Shown one piece after another: positions 42,559-50,704 of a DNA stretch of 64,000 bases. Origin of the DNA: Streptomyces sp. TSRI0281 (GTDB lineage Bacteria; Actinomycetota; Actinomycetes; Streptomycetales; Streptomycetaceae); NCBI RefSeq assembly GCF_001905125.1, contig NZ_LWLE01000004.1, forward strand, positions 286,529 to 350,528, given 5' to 3'. The notes beneath the pieces were generated by a model, which did no database searches, was not told the DNA's origin, and saw only the letters and a list, made by a program, of their open reading frames with translations. The first letter of the stretch is position 1, and each line of letters opens with the position of its first letter. The translations under genes were made by a program, and so were the position numbers.

Positions 42559-43791
42559 CTACCCTGGCGGGGCCCTGCGGGTCGGCCGGGTCGCAAGGGC
42601 TACGAGGGCGGCGAGACCAGCGACGAGAGCCAGCAGCCCGAAGAGATGCGGGTAGCCGCCGAGGGGTGCTGCCAGCGCGGCTCCGGCGAATGGGGCGAGT
42701 GCGGAGGCAGCGGTTGCCGGTGCTGCGAGGAGTCCTGAGAGGCGGCCGTAGTGGGTGGTGCCCCAGCGGTCGGTGATGGCGGTCGCTTGGAGCAGGGTGA
42801 GGTTTCCGCGGACCATTCCTGCGGCAACTGACAGGGCGACCAGCAGTGTGTAGGGGCCAGGGGCGAGCGCGAGGGCGGCCGTGGTGAGTCCGCCGAGTGC
42901 GATGAGCGCGACGGTACGGGCGGTGACGCCGGTGCGGCGGGCGAGGGTCGCGTAGAGGGTGCGGCCGAGGGTCTGTCCTGCGCCGCCGAGGCCGAGGGCC
43001 CAGGCTGCTTCGGTGGTGGTGAAGCCGCGTTCGAGCATGAGCGGGACGAGGGCGACGACGACGGCGTACACGGTGAACGCGGAGAGGGTCAGGGCTGCGG
43101 CCAGCATCCAGAACTGTCGGCTGCGGGCCACCTGGTCCGCGCCGCCGGCTGCTCGGGCGGTGGCCGGTGGCGCCTTCGGCCACGGCGCGTTCAGGGCGAT
43201 GGCGTGCGCGGGGATGGTCACGGCGGCGAGCACCGAGGCGAGAACGACGTACGTCGCCCGCCACGACATATGAGCGGCGAGTGCTGCGGTGAGGGGTGCG
43301 AAGACGGTGGAGGCGAGGCCGCCGGCGAGGGTGACGATGGTCAGGGCGCGGACGTGGTCGGGGGCCCACCAGCGGGTGAGGGCGGCGAAGGCGGGCTGGT
43401 AGAAGGTGGATGCCATCGCGAGCCCGGCGAGGAGCCACCCGGCTATGAAGATGGGCAGGTTGGGGGCGGCGGCCACGATGAGGACGCTGAGCACACCGAG
43501 GACCGATCCGGCGGTCATCACGGTGCGCGGGCCGCGGTGGTCGATGATCCGGCCGACCCGTATCCCGGCGATCGCGGAGACGAGGAGGGCGGCGGAGAAC
43601 GCGGCCGTGGTCGCCCCGGCGGGCCATCCGGTGTCGGCGGTGATGGCGGGGTTGAGTACGGGGAACGCGTAGTAGACGATGCCCCAGCTGGTGATCTGGG
43701 TGGCGCACAGGGCAGGCAGGGCGGCGCGGGGCCGCGACCGGACCCCCGTTCCGGTCGCGGCCCCGCGCTCAGGGGTGCTGAGATCGGTCAC
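42559..43791 (-). CDS. MFS transporter, ars-module exporter candidate
   Basis: 410 aa with twelve hydrophobic segments and the MFS loop motif GRIIDHRGPRTVMTAGS after the second helix. Its GTG start overlaps the stop of the upstream FAD oxidoreductase gene (GTGA), so the two are co-translated, and both lie divergent to an ArsR gene. That context suggests export of an arsenical or of a product of the oxidoreductase. A role outside arsenic cannot be excluded. Confidence 0.85.
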   Translation of the reverse strand: MTDLSTPERGAATGTGVRSRPRAALPALCATQITSWGIVYYAFPVLNPAITADTGWPAGATTAAFSAALLVSAIAGIRVGRIIDHRGPRTVMTAGSVLGVLSVLIVAAAPNLPIFIAGWLLAGLAMASTFYQPAFAALTRWWAPDHVRALTIVTLAGGLASTVFAPLTAALAAHMSWRATYVVLASVLAAVTIPAHAIALNAPWPKAPPATARAAGGADQVARSRQFWMLAAALTLSAFTVYAVVVALVPLMLERGFTTTEAAWALGLGGAGQTLGRTLYATLARRTGVTARTVALIALGGLTTAALALAPGPYTLLVALSVAAGMVRGNLTLLQATAITDRWGTTHYGRLSGLLAAPATAASALAPFAGAALAAPLGGYPHLFGLLALVAGLAALVALATRPTRRAPPG

Positions 43792-45188
43792 GAGCCGCAG
43801 CAGCCGCCCGCCGGGGTCTCCTCGGCGGCCGTTGTGGCGGGAGCGCCGACACCGAGCCGCACGAGTGCGGGCTCCGGGGCGCAGCAGCCTCCGCCGTCGG
43901 CCTGGTCGGCGGCCGGGTCGTCGAACAGACCGGCGCCGCCGCACACTCCGGTCTCGGGGAGGGTGAGTTCGACGCGGTCGGCGGACTCGATGTCGCCGGC
44001 GATCGCCGCGGCGACGGAGCGGACCTGTTCGTAGCCGGTCATGGCGAGGAAGGTCGGGGCGCGGCCGTAGGACTTCATGCCGACGAGGTAGATGCCGGGT
44101 TCGGGGTGGGACAGCTCGCGGTGGCCGTGGGGGTAGACGCTGCCGCAGGAGTGCTGGTTGGGGTCGATCAGCGGGGCCAGTCCGGTGGGTGCCTGGAGGC
44201 GTTCATCGAGGCCGAGGCGCAGTTCGCCGAGAAAGGCGAGGTCGGGGCGGAAGCCGGTGAGGACGATGGCCTCGTCGACCGGGTCGAGACGGCGTCCGTC
44301 CTCGCCGACCAGGATCAGGCGGCCGTCGCTGTCGCGCTCGATGGCCTCGGTGCGGAAGCCGGTGACCGCGTCGGCGTGGCCGTTGTCGACGGCCGCCTTG
44401 GCGGCGAGGCCGAGGGCGCCGCGGGCGGGGAGCTGGTCGGCTTCGCCGCCGCCGAAGGTGGAGCCGGAGATGCCGCGCCGAAGGATCCACACGCCGTGTG
44501 TTCCCGTGCCGTCGTCGGACTTCGCGAGGTCGGCGAGGTAGGCGAGGGCGGTGAAGGCGGAGGCGCCGGAGCCGATGACGGCGGTGCGCTTGCCTGCGTA
44601 CCGCGCCCGCACCTGCGGGTCGTTGAGGTCGGGGACGCGGTAGGTGATGCGGTCGGCGGCGCTCTTCTCGCCGAGGGCGGCGAGGCCGCTGCCGCCGGCC
44701 GGGCTCGGGGTGGCCCAGGTGCCGGAGGCGTCGATGACCGCGCGGGCGAAGACACGCTCCTCGGTGGCGTCGGCCGTGGTGAAGTGCACGACGAAGGGCT
44801 GGGCTTCGCGGTCGGCGTCGACGAGGCGGTCGCGGCCGGCGCGTGAGACGCCGGTGACCGTGGTGTTGGTGCGCACCTTGTCGCCGAGGGCGTCGGAGAG
44901 CGGCTGGAGGTAGAGGTCGGCCCAGTCCCCGCCGGAGGGGTAGGTGCCGGCGTCGGGCCTGGTCCAGCCGGTGGGGGCCAGCAGCTTCTCGGCGGCCGGG
45001 TCGGTGAGCTCGGCCCAGGTGGAGAAGAGCCGGACGTGGGACCACTCGCGTACCGCGGCGGCGGGGGTGGGGCCTGCTTCCAGGACCAGCGGGGTGATGC
45101 CGCGCTCGACGAGGTGGGCGGCGGCGGCGAGTCCGGCGGGTCCGGCGCCGATGACGACGACCGGCAGGTCCGACGTGGTGGTGGTCAT
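43788..45188 (-). CDS. FAD-dependent oxidoreductase with Cys-rich C-terminal tail (ars module)
   Basis: 466 aa. It has a dinucleotide-binding motif VVVIGAGPAGLAAAAHLVERG, a second Rossmann motif AVIGSGASAFTALAYLA, and a GFRP-type C-terminal flavoprotein motif. The last 55 residues hold five cysteines: one in GVCGG (about 416) and two CC pairs (about 435/436 and 463/464). CC pairs with Gly/Ser are the kind of site used to bind As(III). GGAGG lies upstream of the ATG at 45188. It is in operon with an MFS gene and divergent from ArsR. Oxidation or reduction of an arsenical is inferred. Confidence 0.82.
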   Translation of the reverse strand: MTTTTSDLPVVVIGAGPAGLAAAAHLVERGITPLVLEAGPTPAAAVREWSHVRLFSTWAELTDPAAEKLLAPTGWTRPDAGTYPSGGDWADLYLQPLSDALGDKVRTNTTVTGVSRAGRDRLVDADREAQPFVVHFTTADATEERVFARAVIDASGTWATPSPAGGSGLAALGEKSAADRITYRVPDLNDPQVRARYAGKRTAVIGSGASAFTALAYLADLAKSDDGTGTHGVWILRRGISGSTFGGGEADQLPARGALGLAAKAAVDNGHADAVTGFRTEAIERDSDGRLILVGEDGRRLDPVDEAIVLTGFRPDLAFLGELRLGLDERLQAPTGLAPLIDPNQHSCGSVYPHGHRELSHPEPGIYLVGMKSYGRAPTFLAMTGYEQVRSVAAAIAGDIESADRVELTLPETGVCGGAGLFDDPAADQADGGGCCAPEPALVRLGVGAPATTAAEETPAGGCCGS

Positions 45189-45240
45189 GGCGGTGATGTC
45201 CTCCGGGGTACGCGGCCCGTGCAGGCCACTGTTTCGATCG

Positions 45241-45276
45241 TTGTCGATACCCCGAGCTTGCCACCGGTATCGACAA
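45241..45276. promoter_or_regulatory. Inverted repeat, candidate ArsR operator
   Basis: Arms TTGTCGATACC (45241-45251) and GGTATCGACAA (45266-45276), perfectly complementary, spaced by 14 bases, in the 104-base gap between the FAD oxidoreductase and the divergent ArsR gene. ArsR-SmtB regulators bind dyads of this kind. Confidence 0.7.
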
Positions 45277-45292
45277 GTGTCAACATAGACGT

Positions 45293-45658
45293 ATGTCGAA
45301 GTATGAGGTTGTGAACCTGCCGGTGCTGGATGCCGGGTCCGTGGTGCCGTGCTGCCCGCCGATCACGTCGGCCGAGCTGTCGCGGGCCGACGCGGAGAGG
45401 ATGGCCGGGATGTTCAAGGCATTGTCCGACCCGGTGCGGCTGCGGCTGTTCTCCAAGGTCGCCTCACACGCGGGCGGGGAGGCGTGCGTGTGCGACATCG
45501 CCGACGTCGGCGTCTCCCAGCCGACGGTCTCCCATCACCTGAAGAAGCTGCGCGAGGCCGGGCTGCTGACCTCCGAGCGGCGCGGGACCTGGGTGTACTA
45601 CAAGGTCGCCCCGTCCGTGGTCGCGGCGATGTCCGCGATGCTCGACCTCCGCGACTGA
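45293..45658 (+). CDS. arsR: ArsR/SmtB family metalloid-responsive repressor
   Basis: 121 aa. The winged helix (MFKALSDPVRLRLFSKVASH, VSQPTVSHHLKKLREAGLL, RRGTWVYYKV) is typical. Two possible As(III) sites are visible: Cys20-Cys21 near the N-terminus and Cys65/Cys67 in ACVCDI. The combination of an N-terminal CC with a helix-located Cys resembles C. glutamicum ArsR. It is divergent from the FAD/MFS operon across an operator-like dyad and should repress both. Confidence 0.92.
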   Translation: MSKYEVVNLPVLDAGSVVPCCPPITSAELSRADAERMAGMFKALSDPVRLRLFSKVASHAGGEACVCDIADVGVSQPTVSHHLKKLREAGLLTSERRGTWVYYKVAPSVVAAMSAMLDLRD

Positions 45659-45673
45659 CGGCACCTTCCCCGG

Positions 45674-45812
45674 TCAGCCGCATCCCGGCGGGCAGCAGCG
45701 GGCCAGGTAGCCCTTCAGGGCATCGAGCCGTTGGGCGATGGTGGCGCCGTCGGCGCGGTAGAAGACCTGCTTGCCCTCCTTGTCGGTGCCGGACAGTCCG
45801 GCCCTGGCCACC
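45674..45812 (-). pseudogene. C-terminal remnant of an ArsR-type regulator
   Basis: Minus-strand reading gives AGLSGTDKEGKQVFYRADG, then IAQRLDALKGYLARCCPPGCG and a stop at 45674: the wing and Cys-rich C-terminus of an ArsR protein. The DNA-binding half is missing. It is joined head-to-head to a flavoprotein fragment at about 45784-45812. Confidence 0.75.
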
Positions 45813-46808
45813 GCCGCCCTCGCCCCTCGCCACGGCTTCGCCCGCACCCTGGTGCTGGAGTCCGCCGAGGCTCCGGGCGGGGCGTGGCCGCGCTACTACG
45901 GCAGCCTCACCCTGTTCTCCCCGGCCCGGTACTCCTCCCTGCCCGGCCTGCCCTTCCCCGGAGATCCGGTCCGGTACCCGACGCGGGATGAGGTGGCCGA
46001 CTACCTGCGCGAGTACGCCCGTCGCCTGCCCGCGGACATCCGCACCTCGACCCCGGCCGCCTCCGTCTCCCGGCGGGACGGCGCCTGGGAGGTACGGGCC
46101 ACCGACGACGAGGAGTTCAGGGCGCGGGCGGTCGTCGCCGCCATGGGCGACTACGGCTCGCCGTACGTGCCGCAACTGCCCGGCCGGGCGGAGTTCGGGG
46201 GGCGGGTGCTGCACGCCGCCGACCACCGCAGCCCGGAGGGGTTCACCGGGCGGCGGGTCGTGGTGGTGGGCGGCGGGAACTCCGCGATCCAGATCGCCGC
46301 AGAACTCGGGGCCCTTGCCGAGGTGAGCGTGGCGGTGCGCCGGCCGGTCGGCTGGATGCCTCAGCGGCCGCTGGGCAGGGACCTGCACTGGAGGCTGAAG
46401 CACACCGGCCTCGACGTCGCGCCGGTCCGCCGCTGGCTGGAGAAGGTGCCGGTGTCGGTGCTCGACGACGGCACCCACCGTACGGCCCTCAAGGCGCACG
46501 GTGTCGACGAGCGGGCGATGTTCACCCGGTTCACCGGCGACGGTGTCATCTGGGCGGACGGCACGAAGGAGACGGTCGACGCGGTCGTCCTGGCCACCGG
46601 CTACCGCCCGGCTTTCCCCTACCTCCACGGCACCGGCTCCCTGGACGGCGACGGACTCGCCTTGCACCGTGGCGGTATCGCCTCAGCGGTGCCGGGGCTG
46701 GCCTTCGTCGGGATGGAGTTCCAGCGCAGCTTCTCCTCCAAGACCCTGCGCGGCGTGGGCCGCGACGCCGGGCATGTCCTGTCCCGGCTCCGCCGCCAGA
46801 GCCGGTGA
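45784..46808 (+). pseudogene. ArsO-like flavin monooxygenase, broken at the 5' end
   Basis: From about 45807 the frame encodes the body of an ArsO-like flavoprotein: APGGAWPRYYGSLTLFSPARYSSLPG, VVVVGGGNSAIQIAAELG, DAVVLATGYRPAFPYL. The FAD motif VGAGQSG is present at 45782-45802 but in a different frame, one base out, and no proper start or ribosome site precedes it. The left end sits on the ArsR remnant. An intact relative is present at 46824-47885. A translated 345-aa product would lack the first FAD strand. Confidence 0.7.
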
Positions 46809-46823
46809 GGGGTGCGGGTCGGC

Positions 46824-47885
46824 TCAGGACAGAAGCGCGGCGATCTCGGCGGTGGCCTCGCGGGCCGGCCGCCCGACCCCGATGAGGGTGGCCGAGGCCG
46901 GCCCCGTCCAGTCGCCGTAGCCGAGCAGGTGCAGCCGCGGTTCCTGCACGGCACGTGTGCCTGCGGTTTCGATGTGGCCCCGGCTGCCGCGCAGGCCGAG
47001 CGGGGCGAGGTGGGACAGGGCGGGGCGGAACCCGGTGGACCAGATCACCGCATCCGCCTCGGCGTGCGTCCCATCGGCCCAGGCGATGCCGTCGGTGGTG
47101 AGGCGGGTGAACATCGGCTCCGCCTTGAGCAGTCCGGCGTCCCGGGCAGCGCGGACCGGCGCGACTGCGACGATGTCGCCGAGCGAGGCGACACCGCCGC
47201 TGTCCGCCATGCCGTCCTCCAGGGCACGGCGGCGGGCGGTCGCGGCGTCGAACAGGGCGCGGCCGTCGATATTGTCGGCCAGGAACCGAGGCGGGCGCTG
47301 GGTCACCCAGGTCAGGGAGACATCGTCGGCCAGGGCGAGGTCGGCGGCGATCTGCGCGCCGGAGTTCCCGCCGCCGACCACGGCGACCCGTTGTCCGGCG
47401 AAGTCCGCCGAACTGCGGTAGCCCGTGGTGTGCAGCTGACGGCCGGTGAAGACCTCCCGGCCGGGAACGGCCGGGAGGAAAGGCCGCCACCACGTGCCGG
47501 TGGCCGAGACGACCGCCCGCGCGGACCAGACGCCCGCATCCGTCTCCACCCGCAACCGGCGCCCGTCGCGGAGCACGGAAGCGACGCGAACCGGACGGTG
47601 GACGGGCAGGTCGTAGCGCTGCTCGTAGTCGGCCAGGTAGTCCACGACATGTCCGGCATCCGGGTGCTCCTGGCCGCTCTGCGCGGGCATGAGCCGACCG
47701 GGCAGGGAGGAGAACGCGGCCGGGGAGAACAGGCGGAGCGAGTCCCAGGTGTGGCGCCAGGCGCCGCCCGGCTCGTTCTGGGCGTCCAGGATCACGAAGT
47801 CCAGCTTCTTGCGGCGCAGGTAGTATCCGGCGGCGAGCCCCGCTTGCCCGCCGCCGATCAGTACCACGTCCGCCACGCCGGTCAC
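46824..47885 (-). CDS. arsO: ArsO-type flavin-binding monooxygenase
   Basis: 353 aa. Motifs: VVLIGGGQAGLAAGYYLRRK (FAD), GGAWRHTWDSLRLFSPAAFSSLPG, VAVVGGGNSGAQIAADLA (NADPH) and WSTGFRPALSHLAPLG. Homologues are part of arsRBOCT, described on the Streptomyces linear plasmid pHZ227, although the exact reaction of ArsO is unsettled. The GTG start at 47885 overlaps the stop of the DUF2180 gene (GTGA). It is the last gene of the arsR-acr3 operon. Confidence 0.88.
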   Translation of the reverse strand: MTGVADVVLIGGGQAGLAAGYYLRRKKLDFVILDAQNEPGGAWRHTWDSLRLFSPAAFSSLPGRLMPAQSGQEHPDAGHVVDYLADYEQRYDLPVHRPVRVASVLRDGRRLRVETDAGVWSARAVVSATGTWWRPFLPAVPGREVFTGRQLHTTGYRSSADFAGQRVAVVGGGNSGAQIAADLALADDVSLTWVTQRPPRFLADNIDGRALFDAATARRRALEDGMADSGGVASLGDIVAVAPVRAARDAGLLKAEPMFTRLTTDGIAWADGTHAEADAVIWSTGFRPALSHLAPLGLRGSRGHIETAGTRAVQEPRLHLLGYGDWTGPASATLIGVGRPAREATAEIAALLS

Positions 47886-48103
47886 GGAGTCAGAGCCGTC
47901 GCGGCCGGGGATTCGGCTGCGGCGCACACCGGGCACAGCACCCTGCGGGCCGGGGCTTCACCGAAAGCCCCGGGCAGGGGGCCCCGACGCACACTCCGGG
48001 CCGCGATGCGCGTATGCCCCGCACAGACCCCGGCTCCGCAGCCGTGGCAGATGCCGACGGTCGCGCTGTGCGTCCCGGTGGCGTGGCAGTCGAGGCAGTG
48101 CAT
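47882..48103 (-). CDS. DUF2180 small zinc-ribbon-like protein
   Basis: 73 aa: MHCLDCHATGTHSATVG, ICHGCGAGVCAGHTR, then a basic stretch and VLCPVCAAAE. Four CxxC-type pairs make eight Cys or His ligands, a small treble/zinc ribbon. The family is of unknown function and is widespread in actinomycetes. Its ATG overlaps the acr3 stop and its stop overlaps the arsO start, so it is fully embedded in the ars operon. A metal or metalloid chaperone role is a guess. It is too short for standard gene-length cut-offs but the coupling makes it a real gene. Confidence 0.85.
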   Translation of the reverse strand: MHCLDCHATGTHSATVGICHGCGAGVCAGHTRIAARSVRRGPLPGAFGEAPARRVLCPVCAAAESPAATALTP

Positions 48104-49230
48104 CAGCTGTCCCTTCCCGGTGTGGTGAGTGCAGTGGGCGCGAACTTCTTGCGCCAGGCCAGCGCGACGTACACGAGGCCGATCAGGACCGGCACTTCGA
48201 TGAGCGGGCCGACGACGCCGGACAGGGCCTGCCCGGAGGTGACGCCGAAGGTGGCGATGGCGACGGCGATGGCGAGTTCGAAGTTGTTGCCCGCCGCGGT
48301 GAACGCGAGGGTGCTCGTGCGGTCGTAGGCGAGTCCGAGGCTCTTGCCGAGGAGGAACGAGCCGAAGAACATGATCGCGAAGTAGACCAGCAGCGGCAGG
48401 GCGATCCGGACGACGTCCATCGGCTGCGAAGTGATCGTCTTTCCCTGGAGTGCGAAGAGGATGACGATCGTGAACAGCAGCCCGTACAGCGCCCACGGGC
48501 CGATCTTCGGCAGGAACCTGGTCTCGTACTTCTCGCGGCCCATCTTCTTCTCGCCGACGCGGCGGGTGAGGAAGCCGGCGAGCAGGGGGATGCCGAGGAA
48601 GATGATGACGTTCAGCGCGATGTGCCAGACGGACACGTCCAGGCCCTGGCCGTCGCCGAGGTTCAGCCAGCGCGGCAGCAGGTCGAGATAGAACCAGCCC
48701 AGCACGCCGAAGGCGAAGACCTGGAACACCGAGTTCAGGGCGACGAGGACGGCGGCGGCCTCGCGGTCGCCGCAGGCGAGGTCGTTCCAGATGATGACCA
48801 TGGCGATGCAGCGCGCGAGCCCGACGATGATCAGGCCGGTGCGGTACTCGGGCAGGTCCGGCAGGAAGATCCACGCCAGGGCGAACATCACCGCCGGTCC
48901 GACGATCCAGTTGATGACCAGCGAGGACACCATCAGCTTCTTGTCGCCGGTGACGCGGTCGAGCCGGTCGTAGCGGACCTTGGCCAGCACCGGATACATC
49001 ATGACCAGCAGGCCGAGCGCGATCGGCAGGGAGATCCCGCCGATCTCGATCTTCGCGAGAGCGTCGTTCATCCCGGGGATGAGGCGGCCCAGGCCCAGGC
49101 CCACGGCCATGGCGAGCAGGATCCACACCGCGAGGTAGCGGTCCAGGGTGGAGAGCTTCTTGACGATCGAGTCGTCAACGGCCGGGCCGGGCCCGTCGGT
49201 GGAGGCGGTGGCGGGCTCGGTGGAGGTCAC
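48103..49230 (-). CDS. acr3: ACR3 family arsenite efflux transporter
   Basis: 375 aa with ten hydrophobic segments. The family signature is intact: KPLMVSSLVINWIVGPAVMF-type helix (VSSLVINWIVGP), ARCIAMVIIWNDLACGD with Cys141 and Cys153, and TAAGNNFELAIAVAIATFG with the conserved Glu. The conserved Cys in helix 4 and the Glu are needed for arsenite transport in the family. It uses the proton motive force to extrude As(III). The GTG start overlaps the arsR stop. Confidence 0.95.
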   Translation of the reverse strand: MTSTEPATASTDGPGPAVDDSIVKKLSTLDRYLAVWILLAMAVGLGLGRLIPGMNDALAKIEIGGISLPIALGLLVMMYPVLAKVRYDRLDRVTGDKKLMVSSLVINWIVGPAVMFALAWIFLPDLPEYRTGLIIVGLARCIAMVIIWNDLACGDREAAAVLVALNSVFQVFAFGVLGWFYLDLLPRWLNLGDGQGLDVSVWHIALNVIIFLGIPLLAGFLTRRVGEKKMGREKYETRFLPKIGPWALYGLLFTIVILFALQGKTITSQPMDVVRIALPLLVYFAIMFFGSFLLGKSLGLAYDRTSTLAFTAAGNNFELAIAVAIATFGVTSGQALSGVVGPLIEVPVLIGLVYVALAWRKKFAPTALTTPGRDS

Positions 49231-49535
49231 GGGCAGGCCCTCTTGTTCTCGACAGCGGTGCGGGCGGAGTCAGCAAGCTCGGCGAACTGCGTGGACACCG
49301 AGGCCAGTACCTCGGGGCGCAGCTTGAAGTAGGTGAACCGGCCGCAGGGCTCGGTCTCCACCAGACCGGCCTCGCGAAGGACCTTCATGTGGTTGGACAG
49401 GTTCGTCTGCTTGGCACCGGTCTCCTCGACCAGATGCGACATGCAGAGCGTTTCCCGGGCCAGCAGGGCAACGACCTGCATGCGCAGCGGATCACCCAGA
49501 ACCCGGATTACGTCAGTGTCGACTGAAGTCATCAT
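49227..49535 (-). CDS. arsR: ArsR/SmtB family repressor of the acr3 operon
   Basis: 102 aa. The winged helix (VIRVLGDPLRMQVVALLARE, TGAKQTNLSNHMKVLREAGLV) is typical. Cysteines lie at ETLCMSHL and EPCGRF, plus a C-terminal CP. This is a different Cys layout from the ArsR at 45293. It is first in the arsR-acr3-DUF2180-arsO operon and divergent from arsC. No clear ribosome site precedes the paired ATGs at 49535 and 49532, so translation may be leaderless. Confidence 0.92.
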   Translation of the reverse strand: MMTSVDTDVIRVLGDPLRMQVVALLARETLCMSHLVEETGAKQTNLSNHMKVLREAGLVETEPCGRFTYFKLRPEVLASVSTQFAELADSARTAVENKRACP

Positions 49536-49609
49536 GGGCTGATACTGTCACATCATTCGGCGCTGACACCAGTCCGAGCTGAACCGTAGGGCCCGTCGAA
49601 GGGGTTCCC
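49536..49609. promoter_or_regulatory. Divergent ars promoter region
   Basis: A 74-base gap between arsR and arsC. It holds TGTCAC and TGACACC boxes and an AT-richer stretch near 49548-49556. Likely the ArsR operator and both promoters; no perfect dyad was found. Confidence 0.4.
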
Positions 49610-50242
49610 ATGTGCGTCCCGCCACCACCCGCCTGGCCCGACGAGCGGCTCGGCGCCGGGGCCGCCCGCCTCGCATCCCGCCACCGCGGCCATTTCTCCG
49701 TGGAGACCGTGCAGCAGCTGCTCACCGACTCCTACCGGCGCCTCGCCGAGAATGCCCGGGTCCGTACACACCTGGTGGTACGGGCCGAGCGCCTGACCGC
49801 AGAGCGCCTCGACGCCCTCGCCCACACCGGGGCACCGGGCAAGGGCGTGGTCCGGGTGCTGTTCGTGTGCGGGCACAACGCCGGCCGCTCGCAGATGGCC
49901 GCCGCCCTCCTGGCCCACCGGGCGGGCGAGCGCGTGATCGTTTCCTCGGCCGGGACCGATCCGGCCGCCGAGGTCGAGCCGCACGTCGCGCAGGTCCTCC
50001 TGGAGTCGGGACTGTCCATCGCCGACGCGTACCCCAAGCCCCTGACCAGTGAGGTCGTCGGGGCCGCCGACTACGTCATCACGATGGGCTGCGGAGACGC
50101 CTGCCCCGTGGTCCCCGGCCGGCACTACCTGGACTGGTCCGTCGCCGACCCCGACGGCGCCCCGATCGGCGTCGTACGCACCATCCGCGACGACATCGAC
50201 GCCCGTATCACCCGCCTTCTGGCCAACCTCCCAGACACCTGA
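49610..50242 (+). CDS. Low-molecular-weight-phosphatase-type arsenate reductase with N-terminal helical domain
   Basis: 210 aa. Residues about 25-75 form a helical domain (FSVETVQQLLTDSYRRLAE, ERLTAERLDALA) like the three-helix bundle seen in some actinomycete ArsC proteins. From 81 the LMW-phosphatase domain follows: LFVCGHNAGRSQMAAALL (Cys87, Arg93), VSSAGTDPAAEVEPHV, YVITMGCGDACPVVPG and the general-acid region YLDWSVADP. It reduces As(V) to As(III) for export by Acr3. GAAGGGG lies upstream of the ATG. Confidence 0.88.
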   Translation: MCVPPPPAWPDERLGAGAARLASRHRGHFSVETVQQLLTDSYRRLAENARVRTHLVVRAERLTAERLDALAHTGAPGKGVVRVLFVCGHNAGRSQMAAALLAHRAGERVIVSSAGTDPAAEVEPHVAQVLLESGLSIADAYPKPLTSEVVGAADYVITMGCGDACPVVPGRHYLDWSVADPDGAPIGVVRTIRDDIDARITRLLANLPDT

Positions 50243-50290
50243 CATCGCCTTCCGAAGCCCGTGCCGATCCACTTCACCAAGGGAAGAACA

Positions 50291-50704
50291 ATGTCCGACA
50301 AGCCCTCTGTCCTGTTCGTCTGCGTCCACAACGCCGGCCGCTCCCAGATGGCCGCCGCATGGCTGACCCACCTGGCCGGAGACCGCGTCGAAGTCCGCTC
50401 CGCCGGATCCAACCCGGGCACCGCCGTGAACCCTGCCGCCGTCGCGGCCATGGCCGAGGTCGGGATCGACATCTCCGCCCAGACCCCGAAGATCCTCACC
50501 ATCGACGCGGTCAAGGAGTCGGACGTCTGCATCACCATGGGCTGCGGCGACACCTGCCCCGTCTTCCCCGGCAAGCGCTACCTGGACTGGCAGCTCGAAG
50601 ACCCGGCCGGCCAGGGCGTCGAAGCCGTACGCCCCATCCGCGACGAGATCAAGAACCTGGTCGAGGGCCTGATCAAGGAGATCGCCCCGGAGAAGACCGC
50701 GTGA
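50291..50704 (+). CDS. arsC: Arsenate reductase ArsC (LMW phosphatase type)
   Basis: 137 aa, standard length. Catalytic loop CVHNAGRS (Cys11, Arg17), RSAGSNPGTAVNP, DVCITMGCGDTCPVFPG with Cys80, Cys85 and Cys89, and DWQLEDPAG. The two extra cysteines fit the thioredoxin-coupled relay of Gram-positive ArsC, and a thioredoxin reductase gene is coupled by GTGA overlap. AAGGGAAG precedes the ATG. Confidence 0.93.
   Translation: MSDKPSVLFVCVHNAGRSQMAAAWLTHLAGDRVEVRSAGSNPGTAVNPAAVAAMAEVGIDISAQTPKILTIDAVKESDVCITMGCGDTCPVFPGKRYLDWQLEDPAGQGVEAVRPIRDEIKNLVEGLIKEIAPEKTA

Noticed and set aside
45771..46808. Intact 345-aa oxidoreductase starting at a TTG
   Set aside because: No ribosome site, FAD motif out of frame by one base and the start falls in an ArsR remnant, so it was called a pseudogene.
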